Assembly (NCBI RefSeq): GCF_002946835.1
Contig: NZ_CP026652.1
Location: 248,001 to 312,000 of the forward strand
Direction: 5' to 3'
Source: Streptomyces dengpaensis
GTDB taxonomy: Bacteria; Actinomycetota; Actinomycetes; Streptomycetales; Streptomycetaceae
Length of the DNA stretch: 64,000 nucleotides
Shown here: piece by piece, positions 62,778 to 64,000 of the stretch
Layout: each line of letters begins with the position of its first letter
Position numbering within the stretch: the stretch's first letter is position 1
Program-made: the position numbers and the translations under genes
Notes under the pieces: generated by a model
Seen by the model: the letters and a program-made list of their open reading frames with translations, nothing else
What the model was told of the DNA's origin: nothing
The model's database searches: none

Positions 62778-62834
62778 GAACGGCTGACACGATGGGATGG
62801 ATCGGCGCTGCAGGCCGTATCCGTGTGGCGAGTC

Positions 62835-63776
62835 GAGCGTTGCCGCGACGTGCGGGAGCATCACCGTGGATCATGTCGCATGAGCTGTGGGCGCGGAACC
62901 GCTTCCAGTTCATTGAGGACCACCGCGCCTGGGCGTGAAGCGGTTGTGTGCCGTGCTGGAGGCAGCAAGCTCCAGCTTCTACAAGTGGCGGGCCGGCCGC
63001 GAGGCCCGCGCCGCGCGCGAGGGGGCCGATGCCGCGCTTGCCGAGCGGATCCGGGCCGTGCAGGGCGAGTGGTACGGAACGTGGGGCCGCCCCCGGATCA
63101 CCGCCGAGCTGCGCGACGAGGGCGAGCGTGTGAACCACAAGCGCGTCGGGCGGTTGGTACGGAAGTTCGGCATCGCCGGTCTGCGGCTGCGCAAGCGCCA
63201 GGTCACCACCGTGCCCGAGCCGTCCGCCACACCGGTGCCGGACCTGTTCCAGCGCGACTTCACCGCGAGCGCGCCGAACACCAAGTACGTCGGCGACATC
63301 ACCTGCCTGCCGGTGAGCGACGGCGAGTTCCTGTATCTGGCAACCGTGATCGACTGCTTCTCACGCCGCTGGTGGGCTGGTCGATCGCCGACCACATGCG
63401 CACTTCTCTGGTCGGCGACGCGCTCAGGGCAGCCGCCGCGACCCGCGGCAGCCTGACCGGAGCCGTCTTCCACAGCGATCACGGAGCGCAGTACACCTCT
63501 CGCGAATTCGCTGACCTCTGCGCCGAGTTGGGGGTACGGCAGTCCACGGGCGCGGTCGGCGCGAGCGAGACAACGCCCTCGGCGAGTGGTTCTACGCCGC
63601 CCTCAAACGTGAGGCGCTCCGGGGCGCCCGGCCGCTTCGACGGCGCTCGCGCCTGCCGCCTGGCCGTCTTCCGCTGGACCACCCGCTACAACACCCGCCG
63701 ACGGCACTCGGCGAACGGACAGCAGGCACCGATCGCCTACGAACGGCAGTCACCCACCCTGACACTTGCCGCATAA
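62835..63776 (+). pseudogene. IS3-family transposase orfB, frameshifted
   Basis: KRLCAVLEAASSSFYKWRAG, WGRPRITAELRDEGERVNHK and KYVGDITCLPVSDGEFLYLA (first DDE Asp) are in one frame to about 63,370. LVGDALRAAAATRGSLTGAV and FHSDHGAQYTSREFADLCAE (second Asp) continue in another; after a second shift near 63,570 the end reads FRWTTRYNTRRRHSANGQQA. Two frameshifts; the upstream orfA is absent. Confidence 0.85.
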
Positions 63777-63784
63777 CGACACGA

Positions 63785-64000
63785 ACAGGTGTCCACTCTT
63801 CGAGGGCAAGGCCCTTCAGCGCATGCATGTGCCCTTCGAAGAACGCCTACTGACCGCATGACCACGAGATGCGGTGCATGGCCTTGTCCGAACAGGCCTG
63901 CCGGAAGGCGAACAGGTAACAGCGCGTGCGGCGCCCGGCAATGTCCACGTAGACGTCGCCGAAGTCGACCTCGGCGTCCGCACCGAGCGCGTTGTGCCGG
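63785..64000 (-). pseudogene. IS21-family IstA fragment with an in-frame stop, partial at right edge
   Basis: From the window edge the minus strand reads LGADAEVDFGDVYVDIAGRR, then CYLFAFRQACSDKAMHRISW, SCGQ, a stop, then AFFEGHMHALKGLALEEW. This is the catalytic DDE region start (EVDFGD) of IstA. The TAG near 63,850 and the missing continuation make it non-functional. The missing continuation (VPAGRVRYDN onward) is found at 62,000, so the two could be parts of one split copy. Confidence 0.75.

Overview
The window looks like Streptomyces or a close actinomycete relative. GC is about 70% with strong GC3 bias in the real reading frames. The family content is typical: NRPS genes, MbtH, FprA, a pentapeptide-repeat membrane protein, and IS110, IS1380, IS5 and IS605 debris. 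The many broken mobile elements on the right suggest a chromosome arm or plasmid, although no telomere or replication gene is seen.

Positions 1-29,900 hold a nonribosomal-peptide biosynthetic cluster, truncated by the left edge. A leftward operon (16,341 to 1) encodes a free carrier protein, a VioC-like arginine-type hydroxylase, a class V aminotransferase and a VioD-like capreomycidine synthase. It continues with a C-A-T-C-A-T-TE NRPS whose first A domain is degenerate, an aminotransferase/thioesterase chimera, a type II thioesterase, a stand-alone A-T didomain and a cobalamin-dependent radical SAM enzyme. A rightward arm (16,632 to 29,900) encodes MbtH and a 2-hydroxyacid dehydrogenase. It then carries an A-T / P450 / thioesterase set of the kind that beta-hydroxylates a carrier-bound amino acid, a NodU/CmcH-type carbamoyltransferase, a 2OG-Fe(II) oxygenase, a second P450, an A-domain/thioesterase chimera, a third thioesterase and the stump of a SyrB2-like non-heme iron enzyme. 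A second VioC-like hydroxylase (17,911-18,891) points leftward between these groups. The inferred product is a short, heavily oxidised and carbamoylated peptide containing capreomycidine or a related cyclic guanidino residue. I do not recognise it as a named compound.

Positions 29,900-33,700 are a transition zone: an antiporter fragment, a C-terminally truncated HPPD/HmaS-like protein, an intact FprA-type ferredoxin reductase that could feed the P450s, and an RHS fragment.

Positions 33,700-64,000 are a mosaic of accessory genes and mobile-element scraps. Intact genes include an AhpD-like protein, a Tat-exported metallophosphatase with a LamG-like domain, a lipoprotein, a recombinase-like gene, an APH-like kinase, an IS200/IS605 element (TnpA + TnpB), a TetR regulator beside a small membrane protein and an ABC exporter, a large pentapeptide-repeat protein, a VOC protein, an MFS transporter and an SDR. 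Between them lie remnants of IS5-type, IS256, IS110, IS1380, IS3, IS21 and Tn7-like (TnsA/TnsB) elements. One IS1380-family copy sits inside an IS110 with intact inverted repeats and a target duplication. No rRNA, tRNA or CRISPR array was seen.
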